From NCBI RefSeq assembly GCF_004526345.1, contig NZ_CP038213.1, positions 930,001-994,000 on the forward strand: a DNA stretch of 64,000 nt, given 5' to 3'. Positions 1 to 9,320 of this stretch are shown piece after piece (within the stretch, counting starts at the first letter, position 1; each line of letters begins with the position of its first letter). Source of the stretch: Ornithinimicrobium flavum (GTDB taxonomy: Bacteria; Actinomycetota; Actinomycetes; Actinomycetales; Dermatophilaceae). The notes beneath the pieces are model-generated. The model was not told the DNA's origin, did not search any database, and worked only from the letters and a program-made list of their open reading frames with translations. A program made the position numbers and the translations under genes.

Positions 1-147
1 CGTCAGGGGTGAGAGCTCGGTCGAGGCCGCCACCCGGACCGTGCCGAGCAGACGGTGGTAGGCGGGGCCGTCGACCCGGTGCCGGGAGAGCCCGCGGCCG
101 AGGGCCTCGCTGCGCAGGAACGGCTCGCCCGGCTCGTAGATCGTCAT
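1..147 (-). CDS. Truncated N-terminus, possible DUF559/AbiEi-like protein
   Basis: Only the first 49 codons lie in the window; the gene runs off the left edge. It reads leftward from an ATG at 147, opening MTIYEPGEPF and followed by SEALGRGLSRHRV. A short 'EALxxGLSRxRL' stretch near the N-terminus is typical of the small winged-helix domain of actinobacterial DUF559 (endonuclease-like) and AbiEi-type proteins, but too little is visible to assign a family. There is no convincing Shine-Dalgarno sequence directly before this ATG, so the start could lie elsewhere. Confidence 0.4.
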   Translation of the reverse strand, partial: MTIYEPGEPFLRSEALGRGLSRHRVDGPAYHRLLGTVRVAASTELSPLT

Positions 148-215
148 GCCCAGGATCGTGCCGTCTCCAGCCTCCCTCGGGCGGGTCGCGACCGTGGGGC
201 TCAGCCCCGGGGGCC

Positions 216-1583
216 CTACGCGATGCCGCGGCCGGGGTTCATGATCCCCAGCGGGTCGAAGACCGCCTTGATCGCACGCTGACGTCCCACCTCCGGTTCG
301 CCGAGCTCCTCGGCCAGCCACGGCCGCTTCTGCTGACCGATGCCGTGCTCCCCGGTGAGGGTGCCGCCGAGCGCCCAGGCCGCCCGGACGAGGTCGTCGA
401 AGGCACCCTCGGCCGCCGCGACGCTGGCGGGGTCCGTGCGGTCGTAGAAGAAGCACGGGTGCAGGTTGCCGTCACCGGCGTGCCCGCCGCAGGTTGCCTC
501 CAGCCCGCGAAGGCCGGCGATCTCGTGGACGGCGAGGACCAGGTCACCCAGCCTGGAGAGGGGCACGCAGACGTCCTCGATGAAGCGGTCCCCCTTGGCC
601 CGCAGCGCCGGGTTGAGCACCCGCCGTCCCTCGAGCAGCAGGTCGGCCTCGGTGCGGTCCTCGGCCACGGCTACCTCGGTGGCGCCCGCTGCGGTGAGGG
701 AGACGGCATACTCCTTCACGTCCTGCGCGGCGTGACCGGGTCGGTCGGACTGCACCAGCAGCACACCACCGGCCCCGAGCGGGAAGCCGTAGTCGCCGTA
801 CGCCTGGACGGCGTCCACGCTCGCCCCGTCGAGCAGCTCGACCAGGCTCGGGGTGTGCCGCTCGTCCCGCAGGGCGGCCACGCCCGCCATCGTCGCCTCG
901 AGAGTGGGGAAGACGGCCAGGACGGTCAGCGGCGGGTCGCCCGCGGGGACGAGGCGCAGCACCGCCTCGGTGACCACGCCGAGCGTGCCCTCGGACCCCA
1001 CGAACAGACCGGTCAGGTCGTAGCCCGCCACCCCCTTGGCCGTCCGCCGCCCCGTCCGCATCACCTCGCCACCGGGCAGGACCACCTCGAGCCCGCGCAC
1101 GTAGTCGGCGGTCACGCCGTACTTCACGCAGCACAGGCCGCCGGCGTTGGTGGCGATGTTGCCACCGATGGTGCACATCGCGCTGCTCGCCGGGTCCGGT
1201 GGGTAGGCCAGACCGTGCTCGGCGGCGGCCGCCTTGAGGTCCCGGTTGACGACCCCGGGCCCGACGACCGCGACGCGCTCCACCGGATCGATCTGCATCG
1301 AGCTCATGCGCTCGGTGGACAGGACGACGGCGCCGGGCGCGGCGCACGCCGAGCCGGTGGTGGAGGAGCGACCCCCCTGGGGCACGACCGGTATGCCGTG
1401 CCGGGCGGCATACCGCAGCGTCGTGACCACGTCCTGCCGGTCCCGCGCCCGGACGACCGTGAACTCCCCAGGGGCGATCGCCCGCGCCTGGGGGAAGGCG
1501 TCGACGGCGTACCCGGCACGGATGTCGGGGTCGGTGACGACGCGGCCGGGCAGCAGGGAGTCCAGATCGGAGGTGGTGGGCAT
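216..1583 (-). CDS. FAD-binding oxidase, GlcD/D-lactate dehydrogenase-like
   Basis: Flavoprotein of the vanillyl-alcohol-oxidase/PCMH fold that oxidises 2-hydroxy acids such as glycolate or D-lactate. The N-terminal half is the FAD-binding domain (PQGGRSSTTG loop and GGNIATNAGG, which contact the cofactor); the C-terminal half is the FAD-oxidase C domain ending with TGEHGIGQQKR. The 455-residue length fits single-subunit GlcD-type enzymes. The ATG at 1583 is preferred over an in-frame GTG at 1592 because a TACCGT box at 1596-1591 lies 7 nt before it, suggesting a leaderless transcript. The substrate cannot be told from sequence. No partner Fe-S subunit (GlcE/GlcF) is adjacent. Confidence 0.88.
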   Translation of the reverse strand: MPTTSDLDSLLPGRVVTDPDIRAGYAVDAFPQARAIAPGEFTVVRARDRQDVVTTLRYAARHGIPVVPQGGRSSTTGSACAAPGAVVLSTERMSSMQIDPVERVAVVGPGVVNRDLKAAAAEHGLAYPPDPASSAMCTIGGNIATNAGGLCCVKYGVTADYVRGLEVVLPGGEVMRTGRRTAKGVAGYDLTGLFVGSEGTLGVVTEAVLRLVPAGDPPLTVLAVFPTLEATMAGVAALRDERHTPSLVELLDGASVDAVQAYGDYGFPLGAGGVLLVQSDRPGHAAQDVKEYAVSLTAAGATEVAVAEDRTEADLLLEGRRVLNPALRAKGDRFIEDVCVPLSRLGDLVLAVHEIAGLRGLEATCGGHAGDGNLHPCFFYDRTDPASVAAAEGAFDDLVRAAWALGGTLTGEHGIGQQKRPWLAEELGEPEVGRQRAIKAVFDPLGIMNPGRGIA

Positions 1584-1590
1584 GAGTCCC

Positions 1591-1596
1591 ACGGTA
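1591..1596 (-). promoter_or_regulatory. -10-like box of the FAD oxidase
   Basis: TACCGT on the minus strand ends 7 nt before the ATG at 1583, the spacing expected if transcription starts at or next to the start codon (leaderless mRNA). Confidence 0.4.
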
Positions 1597-1647
1597 TGTC
1601 GTGACGTCCTTGGGGTCGTCGGCCGTCGACCGTCCCCGCCGGGCGCC

Positions 1648-1896
1648 TCAGCGCACGGGGGAGCCCGGGCCGAGGGGCAGCCCCACGACGTACCAGAGCA
1701 CGAAGAAGGTCACCCACTTAAGCAGGTAGGTCAGCAGCACGACCAGCAGGATGACGGCGATCGGAGGCACGCCGAGGCTGTCGATGAGGCTGGCGCCCCC
1801 GACCGCCAGCACGGTGCCCAGGTTGGACCAGGAGAACCACGCGATGAACTGCGCGGCGGCGAAGAAGAGCACCAGCACCGGCGCCAGGTCAGACAA
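1648..1896 (-). CDS. Small two-helix membrane protein (possibly part of a frameshifted gene)
   Basis: An 82-codon reading frame with two strongly hydrophobic segments (LVLFFAAAQFIAWF, then VILLVVLLTYLLKWVTFFV), consistent with a small integral membrane protein. In this frame the only usable start is a TTG at 1896. Directly upstream, another frame (ending 1889) encodes a plausible extension (PISVTVAYGLTARP), and an ATG at 2028 has a good AAGGGGAGG ribosome binding site but soon meets a stop. One gene from 2028 to 1648 broken by two indels is therefore as likely as an independent 82-aa protein. The family was not recognised. Confidence 0.4.
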   Translation of the reverse strand: MSDLAPVLVLFFAAAQFIAWFSWSNLGTVLAVGGASLIDSLGVPPIAVILLVVLLTYLLKWVTFFVLWYVVGLPLGPGSPVR

Positions 1897-2108
1897 TGCC
1901 CTTGGCCATGAAGGCGGGCAGGTCGGCCCAGGAGGTGATGGGCCGGGCGGTGAGGCCGTAGGCCACCGTCACGCTGATGGGCAGGCGGCTGAGCGCGCCT
2001 TGTGTCCGGCACCGGTCTGCGTCGCCATCGCCTCCCCTTCTGCGGTCGTGCCAACCTAGCCGGGCCGGCAGGGACGCGCGACCGGGGCGGGTCGCCACTG
2101 GTTCGGGC

Positions 2109-2114
2109 TAGCAT
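2109..2114 (+). promoter_or_regulatory. Candidate -10 of the ileS leader
   Basis: TAGCAT lies just before the first conserved part of the T-box leader, so transcription would start near 2121. No clear -35 is visible. Confidence 0.4.
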
Positions 2115-2117
2115 GGG

Positions 2118-2388
2118 AGGCAGCAGCGTCCGAGCCGTCATCAGCGGCGAGCTTGCGGAAGAAAGGCCCCCGTCGCCAGCGGGTGCGCCCACTAGACCCG
2201 CACGGGGCAGGCCCGTCACAGCCGTCGCGAGTGAGTGGTGCACGACCGGCCCGAGCGGCAGGACGTGCGCAAGCGAGGTGGTACCGCGGCACCCGCCGAC
2301 CCGGCACGGGAACGGTGAGGGCGTCGTCCTCGACGGACAGACCTGACCGAGGACCGCACCACCCACCGCACCACCGAGGAGCCGACCC
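2118..2388 (+). ncRNA. T-box riboswitch (tRNA-Ile sensing) of ileS
   Basis: The invariant T-box sequence TGGTACCGCG is at 2279-2288, directly upstream of ileS. An ATC triplet (isoleucine codon) at 2140-2142, inside GTCATCAGCGG, is placed as the specifier of an ultrashort stem I like those of actinobacterial ileS leaders. Downstream there is a hairpin CGTCG-TCCT-CGACG (2322-2335). GTCCTCG (2325-2331) is complementary to CGAGGAC (2348-2354) and nearly so to the CGAGGAG that forms the ileS ribosome binding site (about 2374-2380). With no T-run terminator, this suggests control of translation: uncharged tRNA-Ile would free the ribosome site. The pairing scheme is inference; the T-box core is seen directly. 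Confidence 0.85.
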
Positions 2389-5300
2389 ATGGCCTACCCG
2401 CTCGCCAGCACCTCCGGCCACGCGCTGACCAGCTCGCCGCGCTTTCCGGAGATCGAGGAGGCGGTGCTCGCCTACTGGAAGGAGCACGACACCTTCGTCC
2501 GTAGCGTCGAGGCGCGCGAGGCGGGGGAGAACGGCGCCAACGAGTACGTCTTCTACGACGGGCCGCCCTTCGCCAACGGTCTGCCGCACTACGGCCACCT
2601 GCTCACGGGCTACGTCAAGGATGTCGTGCCGCGCTACCAGACGATGCGGGGCCGGCGGGTCGAGCGCCGCTTCGGCTGGGACACGCACGGGCTGCCGGCC
2701 GAGCTGGAGGCGATGGACCAGCTGGGCATCAAGACCAAGGACGAGATCCTCGAGCTCGGCGTGGAGGCCTTCAACGCCAAGTGCCGCGAGTCGGTGCTGA
2801 AGTACACCCAGCAGTGGGAGGACTACGTCACCCGGCAGGCGCGCTGGGTCGACTTCGAGCAGGACTACAAGACGCTCAACGTCTCCTTCATGGAGTCGGT
2901 GCTCTGGGCCTTCAAGAGCCTCTACGACAAGGGGCTGGTCTACGAGGGCTTCCGCGTCCTGCCCTACTGCTGGAACGACGAGACGCCGCTGTCCAACCAC
3001 GAGCTGCGCATGGACGACGAGGTCTACCAGGTCCGGCAGGACCCGGCCGTGACCGTGGGGATGCGGCTGCTGCCCGGGCCCGACGGGGCCGGCCCGGAGA
3101 CCGACCCGCTCACGGGTGCGCTGGTGCTCGTCTGGACGACCACCCCGTGGACCCTGCCGGCGAACCTGGCGGTCATGGTCGGGGAGGACGTGGAGTATGT
3201 CGTGGTGCGCGCACCGCTGCCCGGCGCCGGGGCGGAGGCGCAGGGGGATCGGTACCTCCTCGCGAAGGAGCGGCTCGCCGCATACCAGGCCGAGCTCGGG
3301 GATGACCCCGAGGTGCTCGCGACCTTCCGCGGCGCCGACCTCGTGGACCGCGCCTACGTCCCGCCGTTCGGCTACTACCAGGGGTGGGAGCGGGCGCACC
3401 GGCTCGTCGTCGCCGAGTTCGTGACGACCACGGACGGCACCGGCCTGGTGCACACCGCCGGCGCGTTCGGCGAGGACGACAAGGTGGTGACCGACCGGGA
3501 GGGGATCGAGCCGGTCATGCCGGTTGACGTGGACGGCACCTTCATGCACCCGGTGGGGGAGTACACCGGCATGCTCGTCTTCGACGCCAACGCCCCGATC
3601 CAGGACCACCTGCGGGCGGCCACCCTCAACCAGCTGCCCCGCACGGCCGAGCACCCGGACCTGCTCGACCAGGGCTCGGTCACCGAGGGCACCGTGCTGC
3701 TGCGGCGGGAGACCTACGCCCACTCCTACCCGCACTGCTGGCGGTGCAAGCAGCCGCTCATCTACAAGGCGGTGTCGTCCTGGTTCGTCGAGGTGACGGC
3801 CATCAAGGACGACATGCTGCGGACCAACGAGGAGATCACCTGGGTCCCCGGGCACGTCAAGCACGGGCAGTTCGGCCGGTGGCTGGAGAACGCCCGCGAC
3901 TGGTCGATCTCGCGCAACCGCTTCTGGGGCAGCCCGATCCCGGTCTGGCGCTCGGACGACCCGGCCTACCCGCGGATCGACGTCTACGGGTCGCTGGAGG
4001 AGATCGAGCGCGACTTCGGCACCCTGCCCCGGGACCGCGACGGCCAGGTCGACCTGCACCGGCCCTTCGTCGACGAGCTGACGCGCCCGAACCCCGACGA
4101 CCCGACCGGGCGGAGCACCATGCGCCGGGTCGAGGACGTGCTGGACGTGTGGTTCGACTCCGGCTCGATGAGCTACGCCCAGGTGCACTACCCGTTCGAG
4201 AACGCCGACTGGTTCGAGCACCACTTCCCGGCCGACTTCATCGTGGAGTACATCGGGCAGACCCGCGGCTGGTTCTACACGCTGCACATCCTGGCCACGG
4301 CCCTCTTCGACCGGCCGGCCTTCAGCGAGTGCATCTCGCACGGGATCGTCCTGGGCAACGACGGGCAGAAGATGTCCAAGTCGCTCAAGAACTACCCGGA
4401 CGTGCGCGAGGTCTTCGACCGGGACGGCGCGGACGCGATGCGCTGGTTCCTCATGTCCAGCCCGATCCTGCGCGGCGGCAACCTCATCGTCACCGAGCAG
4501 GGCATCCGCGACGGGGTGCGCCAGACCATGATCCCGCTGTGGAACGCGTGGTACTTCTTCGGTCTCTACGCCAACGCCGCGGGCTACCAGGCCCGGTGGT
4601 CGACCTCGTCCACGCACGAGCTCGACCGCTACGTCCTGGCCAAGACCCGGGAGTTCGTGCAATCCGCGGAGGCGGCCTACGACGCCAACGAGATCGCGGT
4701 TGCCTGCGACACCATCCGGGACTTCGTGGACGTCCTCACCAACTGGTACATCCGGCGCTCCCGGGACCGCTTCTGGGCCGAGGACCGGGAGGCTTTCGAC
4801 ACCCTCTACACCGTGCTCGAGATCGTGTGCCGCGTCGCGGCGCCCCTGCTGCCGCTCACGACCGAGGAGGTATGGCGCGGCCTCACCGGGGGTGAGTCGG
4901 TGCACCTCACCGACTGGCCGGCGGTGGCGGACCTGCCGGAGGACCCCGAGCTCGTGGCGGCCATGGACACCGTCCGTGAGGTGTGCTCCGCAGCCCTGGG
5001 GCTGCGCAAGGCGGAGCGGTTGCGCGTGCGGCTGCCGCTGGCCTCGCTCACGGTCGCCACCGCGTCGTCCGAGGGTCTGACGCGCTACCCCCTCCTGACC
5101 GGGATCGTGAAGGACGAGGTCAACGTGCGGGAGGTGGTGGTGCTCGACCTGGACAGCGAGGAGGCATCCTCCTCCGCGCACCTGGTGGAGCAGCGGCTCA
5201 CCGTCAACGCCCGCGCGGCCGGGCCGCGGCTGGGCAAGGACGTGCAGGCGGCCATCCGGGGCAGCAAGTCCGGGAACTGGTCGGTGGCCGAGGACGGCAC

Positions 5301-5799
5301 CGTCACCAGCGGCGGTCTGACGCTGCACGAGGGGGAGTACACCCTGGAGACGGTCGTGGCGGACGGCGGCGAGGGCGGCTCGCGCGCGACGACGATGCTG
5401 CGCGGACCGGGCGGTGGCTTCGTCGTGCTCGACACCGAGGTCACCGAGGAGCTGCAGCGCGAGGGTCTGGCTCGTGACCTGGTGCGCGCCGTGCAGGGTG
5501 CGCGCAAGGACGCCGGCCTGGAGATCACCGACCGGATCAGCCTCACCGTGGTGGGCGACGACGAGGTGTGGCAGGCCGCCACCGAGCACCAGCGCCTGGT
5601 GATGGAGGAGACGCTGGCGGTGCAGTTCGGGGCCGCGGGCGCCGGCACGCCGCTGCCCAGGCACCGGCGGCCCAGCCTGGGCGGTGGCACCGACCCCGAC
5701 GGCAGCACCCAGCCCCGCCCCACGGCATACCGGACCTCGGCGACGCTCGACGGCGGGCGCACGGTCGACCTGATGATCAGCAAGGTGGAGACGCGATGA
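2389..5799 (+). CDS. ileS: Isoleucyl-tRNA synthetase
   Basis: Cytosolic class I aminoacyl-tRNA synthetase charging tRNA-Ile. The HIGH motif appears as HYGH at residues 67-70, after GPPFANGLP. The CP1 editing domain follows, and the KMSKS loop is intact at residues 661-665 ([12 protein letters not shown]). The anticodon-binding and long C-terminal region completes 1136 residues, as expected for actinobacterial enzymes. The ATG at 2389 has GAGGAG upstream. It is controlled by the T-box leader and coupled to folC by an ATGA overlap. Confidence 0.98.
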   Translation: MAYPLASTSGHALTSSPRFPEIEEAVLAYWKEHDTFVRSVEAREAGENGANEYVFYDGPPFANGLPHYGHLLTGYVKDVVPRYQTMRGRRVERRFGWDTHGLPAELEAMDQLGIKTKDEILELGVEAFNAKCRESVLKYTQQWEDYVTRQARWVDFEQDYKTLNVSFMESVLWAFKSLYDKGLVYEGFRVLPYCWNDETPLSNHELRMDDEVYQVRQDPAVTVGMRLLPGPDGAGPETDPLTGALVLVWTTTPWTLPANLAVMVGEDVEYVVVRAPLPGAGAEAQGDRYLLAKERLAAYQAELGDDPEVLATFRGADLVDRAYVPPFGYYQGWERAHRLVVAEFVTTTDGTGLVHTAGAFGEDDKVVTDREGIEPVMPVDVDGTFMHPVGEYTGMLVFDANAPIQDHLRAATLNQLPRTAEHPDLLDQGSVTEGTVLLRRETYAHSYPHCWRCKQPLIYKAVSSWFVEVTAIKDDMLRTNEEITWVPGHVKHGQFGRWLENARDWSISRNRFWGSPIPVWRSDDPAYPRIDVYGSLEEIERDFGTLPRDRDGQVDLHRPFVDELTRPNPDDPTGRSTMRRVEDVLDVWFDSGSMSYAQVHYPFENADWFEHHFPADFIVEYIGQTRGWFYTLHILATALFDRPAFSECISHGIVLGNDGQKMSKSLKNYPDVREVFDRDGADAMRWFLMSSPILRGGNLIVTEQGIRDGVRQTMIPLWNAWYFFGLYANAAGYQARWSTSSTHELDRYVLAKTREFVQSAEAAYDANEIAVACDTIRDFVDVLTNWYIRRSRDRFWAEDREAFDTLYTVLEIVCRVAAPLLPLTTEEVWRGLTGGESVHLTDWPAVADLPEDPELVAAMDTVREVCSAALGLRKAERLRVRLPLASLTVATASSEGLTRYPLLTGIVKDEVNVREVVVLDLDSEEASSSAHLVEQRLTVNARAAGPRLGKDVQAAIRGSKSGNWSVAEDGTVTSGGLTLHEGEYTLETVVADGGEGGSRATTMLRGPGGGFVVLDTEVTEELQREGLARDLVRAVQGARKDAGLEITDRISLTVVGDDEVWQAATEHQRLVMEETLAVQFGAAGAGTPLPRHRRPSLGGGTDPDGSTQPRPTAYRTSATLDGGRTVDLMISKVETR

Positions 5800-7242
5800 G
5801 TGACGACCGGTTCTTCGAGGGCAACGAGCTGCCGCTGGAGGCGGGGGCCGCGGTCCCCCGGTCGGGCACCGGGCCCGAGGAGGCCAGCCCGGAGCAGGAG
5901 GCGCGCTACGCCGAGGTCGTCGAGGCCATCCTCGCCCGCACGCCCGAGCACATGCCTGAGCCGACCCTGCACCGGGTGACGCGGGTGATGGAGCTGCTGG
6001 GCGACCCCCAGCGGGCCTTCCCGATGATCCACCTGACCGGCACCAACGGCAAGACGTCCACGACCCGGATGGTCGAGCGGCTGCTGCGCGAGATGGGGCT
6101 GCGCACGGGGCGGTTCACCAGTCCCCACCTGCACGACATGCGCGAGCGGATCAGCCTGGACGGGGAGCCGATCGGGATCGAGCGGTTCATCGCGACCTAC
6201 GACGACGTCCTCCCGTTCATCGAGATGGTCGACGCCGAGTCGATGGCCGACGAGGACCCGCAGCGCCGGGTGCGGATGACCTACTTCGAGGTCGTGGTCT
6301 GCCTGGCGTACGCGGCCTTCGCCGACGCTCCCGTCGACGTGGCCGTGGTCGAGGTGGGCCTGGGCGGCGTGTGGGACGCGACGTCGGTCGCCGACGGGGT
6401 CGTCGCGGTCGTCACCCCGATCTCGATCGACCACACCCGGCTGCTGGGCTCCACGGTCGAGGAGATCGCGACCGAGAAGGCCGGGATCGTCAAGGGGGGG
6501 TCGATCGCCGTCGTCAGCGTCCAGGAGCCCGAGGCGATGAGCGTGCTCGTCGACCGGGCCGACGCCGTCGGGGCCGACCTGAGGGCCGAGGGCGTGTCCT
6601 TCGGCGTCCTCTCGCGCGAGGTCGCCGTGGGCGGCCAGCTCGTCTCGGTCCGGGGCCTCGCCGGTGACTACACCGACCTTTTCCTGCCGGTCTTCGGTCC
6701 CTACCAGGCGCACAACGCCGCGGCGGCGATCGCGGCGGTCGAGGCCTTCGTGGGTGGGGGTGAGCAGCCGCTCAGCGACGAGGTCGTCCGGGCCGGGCTC
6801 GCGGGGGTGACCTCACCGGGCCGGCTGGAGATCGTCCGGCGCTCGCCCACCGTGGTCGTCGACGCCGCACAACCCCGGCGGGGTCGACGCGCTGGTCCAG
6901 GGCGTGGAGGAGTCGTTCACCTTCACCCGCCTCGTGGGGCTGCTGTGCGTCCTGGAGGACAAGGACGTCGAGCCGATGGTCCGGGCGCTGGAGCCGGTCC
7001 TCGACCACGTCGTGGTCTCCCGCACCACCTCGCCGAGGGCGATCCGCCCGGCCCGCCTCGGCGAGCTCGTCGCGGAGTTCTTCGGCGAGGACCGCGTGAC
7101 GGTCGTCGCCGACCTCCCCGAGGCCCTGGACGTCGCCGCCGGCCTCGCGGACGAGGCGGGCCCCGGGGGAGCGGTGCTCGCGACCGGCTCGGTGACCACC
7201 GCCGCCGAGGTGCGCGCCCTCCTCGGCGTCACCACCACCTGA
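5796..7242 (+). CDS. folC: Folylpolyglutamate/dihydrofolate synthase (frameshifted)
   Basis: Mur-ligase-family enzyme that adds glutamate to folates. The P-loop is visible in [18 protein letters not shown], with [12 protein letters not shown] and [14 protein letters not shown] following. The start ATG overlaps the ileS stop. The frame breaks at about 6866-6872 inside the conserved DAAHNPGGV motif: two bases (CC or CA) appear to be missing. The correct C-terminal domain continues in another frame from about 6880 to the TGA at 7240-7242. Because folC is normally essential and the break falls in an invariant motif with clean sequence on both sides, a sequence or assembly error is more likely than a real pseudogene. 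Confidence 0.88.
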
Positions 7243-7344
7243 CCGGACGCGCGTTCCTGCCACACCGGACGCGCGTTCCTGACGCTTTTCCACACGGGGG
7301 CGGGCCCCATACCTGTGGATAACCGTCAGGAACGCGCGTCCGGT
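7242..7344. repeat. Three-copy repeat with 21-bp inverted arms around DnaA-box-like sites
   Basis: The 18-bp word ACCGGACGCGCGTTCCTG occurs at 7242-7259 and again at 7264-7281. Its exact complement is within 7327-7344. Extended copies give perfect 21-bp inverted arms at 7264-7284 and 7324-7344 with a 39-nt spacer. The spacer holds TGTGGATAA (7314-7322, a perfect DnaA box read on the minus strand) and TTTTCCACA (7286-7294, one mismatch to TTATCCACA). It sits between the convergent ends of folC and the DUF305 gene, so it could be a bidirectional terminator or a dispersed repeat. Confidence 0.7.
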
Positions 7345-7347
7345 CGC

Positions 7348-8208
7348 TCAGTGGCCGTCCTCATGGGTGCTGCCGGAGCCGTCGTCGGAGCCCTCGTCGT
7401 CGCTGCCGTCCTCGCCGCTCCCGCCGTGCGAGCGGGCCTGCGCCAGCCAGGCGTCCACGTCCTCGCGCGGCTCGGCGCCACGGTCGGCGAGCATGTCGCG
7501 CATGAGCGAGACCTCGCTGGCCTGGGTGTCGATCATCCGCTGGGCGGCGGCACGCACGCGCGGGTCGTCCGCATCCAGGGCCGCCTGCGCCATCTCCACG
7601 CCGGACATGTGGTGGGTGGTCATGAGCTGCAGGTAGAGAACCTCCGCCTCCTCGCCGGTAGCGTCGGTGAGGGCCTGGATCTCGGAGGGCGCGGCCATCC
7701 CCGGCATGGGCACGCCGGCGGGCAGCTCCATCTCCGTGTGGTCGTGACCGGACATCCACTGCATCCGCTCCCCGGTGCGGGCGCGGGGCAGGCCCCAGTC
7801 CTCGAGCCAGGTCGCCATCATGCCGCGCTCGAACTCCTGGTTGTTGACGATGTCCTGGGCCACGCGCTGCACGGCCTCGTCGTCCGAGCGCGCCATCACC
7901 AGCAGCGACATCTGCGTCGCCTGCGCGTGGTGCTCACTCATGTCGCGGGCGAAACCGGCGTCGACGCTGCCCTCCCCGGGGGACCGGTCCCCGAAGGCCA
8001 GCCAGCCCAGCAGCACCCCCAGGCACAGGGTCGGGATGATGAGGGCGGCGAGCATCGGGGCGCCGAAGCTGCGCCAGCGGTCACGGACCGGCACCGCGGT
8101 GGGCGTCGGCCCCGCCTCCTGCGCCGCTGACCCCCCACCGGGCTCTCCGGCCGCTCCCTCCGGGGGCGTGCCCACCGGCCCCTCGCCGTCCGGGTCCTGG
8201 GTGGTCAC
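7348..8208 (-). CDS. DUF305 family membrane-anchored protein
   Basis: A 286-residue protein with a Pro/Gly-rich cytoplasmic N-terminus, one transmembrane helix (about residues 50-72, MLAALIIPTLCLGVLLGWLAFG) and an extracytoplasmic DUF305 domain. The domain shows the paired His motifs of the family, SEHHAQATQM and TTHHMSGVEM, and several Met/His-rich stretches that suggest metal (copper) contact, although DUF305 biochemistry is poorly known. The C-terminus is a low-complexity acidic tail (GSDDEGSDDG) ending HEDGH. The GTG start overlaps the stop of the upstream DUF3105 gene, so the two are coupled. Confidence 0.85.
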   Translation of the reverse strand: MTTQDPDGEGPVGTPPEGAAGEPGGGSAAQEAGPTPTAVPVRDRWRSFGAPMLAALIIPTLCLGVLLGWLAFGDRSPGEGSVDAGFARDMSEHHAQATQMSLLVMARSDDEAVQRVAQDIVNNQEFERGMMATWLEDWGLPRARTGERMQWMSGHDHTEMELPAGVPMPGMAAPSEIQALTDATGEEAEVLYLQLMTTHHMSGVEMAQAALDADDPRVRAAAQRMIDTQASEVSLMRDMLADRGAEPREDVDAWLAQARSHGGSGEDGSDDEGSDDGSGSTHEDGH

Positions 8209-8837
8209 GAGCGATTGACCAGGTCGGTGACCGTCCCCCCGGTGCACGCGGCGCCGGGCTCGGGCGCGGTGGGGCCCTGCTTGTACGCGCGCACGAAGGC
8301 CTGCAGGGTCCTCTCGTCGGCCGTGTCCAGGCTCAGCTGGTGGTCCCAGGCGGTGGCCACCACGGGGGACTCCTGGTCGGGGTGCGGGCTGACCAGCATG
8401 AAGTCCTGGTCGCCGAGATCCTCGAGGGTGGCGATCTGGTCGGCGGGCAGGTCCGGCTGGTAGGTGAGCCAGACCGCGCCGTGCTCGAGGGAGTGCACCG
8501 CGTGCTCGTCCGGGATGGGGTCGGCGTAGACGCCGCAGTTCCACCACGCGGGGTGGTGCGGGCCGCCGGCGGGCGGCGTCTGGTCGTACTCGACGGGGGT
8601 GGCGGTGTGGTCCAGCGCCTGGTGGTCGTACTCCTGCACCCCTGCGAGGTCGGCCGTCGCGGGCGAGTCGAGGACGACCGCCGTGACCACCGCACCCACG
8701 ATGAGGGCGAGGACGAGAGCGGCGGCCCCCCAGATCATCCCGCTGCGGCGGCGCTCGGCGGCGGCCCCCGCCTTCTGGATCTTCGCCACCTTGGTGGCGC
8801 GGTCGCCGCCGGCTGGGGTGCGGTCGGGTCTGGGCAT
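8205..8837 (-). CDS. DUF3105 family membrane protein
   Basis: A 210-residue protein with one N-terminal transmembrane helix (GAAALVLALIVGAVVTAVVL) and the DUF3105 domain, recognised by the string of conserved histidines and aromatics around PPAGGPHHPAWWNCGVY and HSLEHGAVWLTYQP. The ATG at 8837 has CAGGAG upstream. It forms a two-gene unit with the DUF305 gene through a GTGA overlap. The function is not established; the frequent DUF3105-DUF305 pairing suggests a shared envelope role, perhaps in metal handling (inference). Confidence 0.85.
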   Translation of the reverse strand: MPRPDRTPAGGDRATKVAKIQKAGAAAERRRSGMIWGAAALVLALIVGAVVTAVVLDSPATADLAGVQEYDHQALDHTATPVEYDQTPPAGGPHHPAWWNCGVYADPIPDEHAVHSLEHGAVWLTYQPDLPADQIATLEDLGDQDFMLVSPHPDQESPVVATAWDHQLSLDTADERTLQAFVRAYKQGPTAPEPGAACTGGTVTDLVNRS

Positions 8838-8945
8838 GGATCGGCTCCTGGGGGTTTCCGTCGGGGACGCTTCAGGCCCAGGGTATGCGGTGCCGCTGGT
8901 GGCTTCCTGGACGGGCCGGCCGGGTCGTTCTGGGAGGATGTCCCG

Positions 8946-9317
8946 GTGACTCCCGGCATCCTCACCCGCCGCCTGTGCGGCACGACCCTTCTCGCGCAGG
9001 CGATGTCCGTCTTCTTCGGGGCGCTGGTGGCGTGGCGGCTCGCGGGCACCACCGGCGACGACCGGGCCACGCTCTACCTGTGGGGCGGGGTGGGCATCGC
9101 GGTGCTGTGCGTGGTGGCCGCGGGTGCCCTGCGCGGACGCGCCGGCATCGCGCTGGGCTGGGCGGCCCAGGCGCTCACGCTGCTGTCCGGCATCGTGCTC
9201 CCGGCCATGCTCGTCGTGGGCATCCTCTTCGGCGTCCTGTGGTGGCTGTGCCTGAGCCAGGGTCTGCGGATGGACCGGCTCGACGCGCAGCGTGCGGCCC
9301 AGGACGGGGTGGGCTGA
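8946..9317 (+). CDS. DUF4233 small membrane protein
   Basis: A 123-residue protein with three to four hydrophobic helices (QAMSVFFGALVAWRLAG, LWGGVGIAVLCVVAAGAL, LPAMLVVGILFGVLWWLCL). DUF4233 normally lies between folC and ndk in actinobacteria and is often cotranscribed with folC. Here it keeps its side of ndk but is parted from folC by the reverse DUF305/DUF3105 pair. The GTG at 8946 follows GGGAGGATGTCCCG; either GGAGG as ribosome site or GAGGAT as a -10 could serve. The role is unknown. Confidence 0.8.
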   Translation: MTPGILTRRLCGTTLLAQAMSVFFGALVAWRLAGTTGDDRATLYLWGGVGIAVLCVVAAGALRGRAGIALGWAAQALTLLSGIVLPAMLVVGILFGVLWWLCLSQGLRMDRLDAQRAAQDGVG

Positions 9318-9320
9318 CCG

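Noticed and set aside
9-1604. 531-codon plus-strand frame opposite the FAD oxidase
   Set aside because: Arg/Gly/Ala-rich with no motif, while the opposite strand encodes a clear flavoprotein.
1889-2098. Independent 69-aa gene before the small membrane protein
   Set aside because: Its N-terminal half is Arg/Asp-rich shadow sequence; only the last part looks real and may belong to the next frame.
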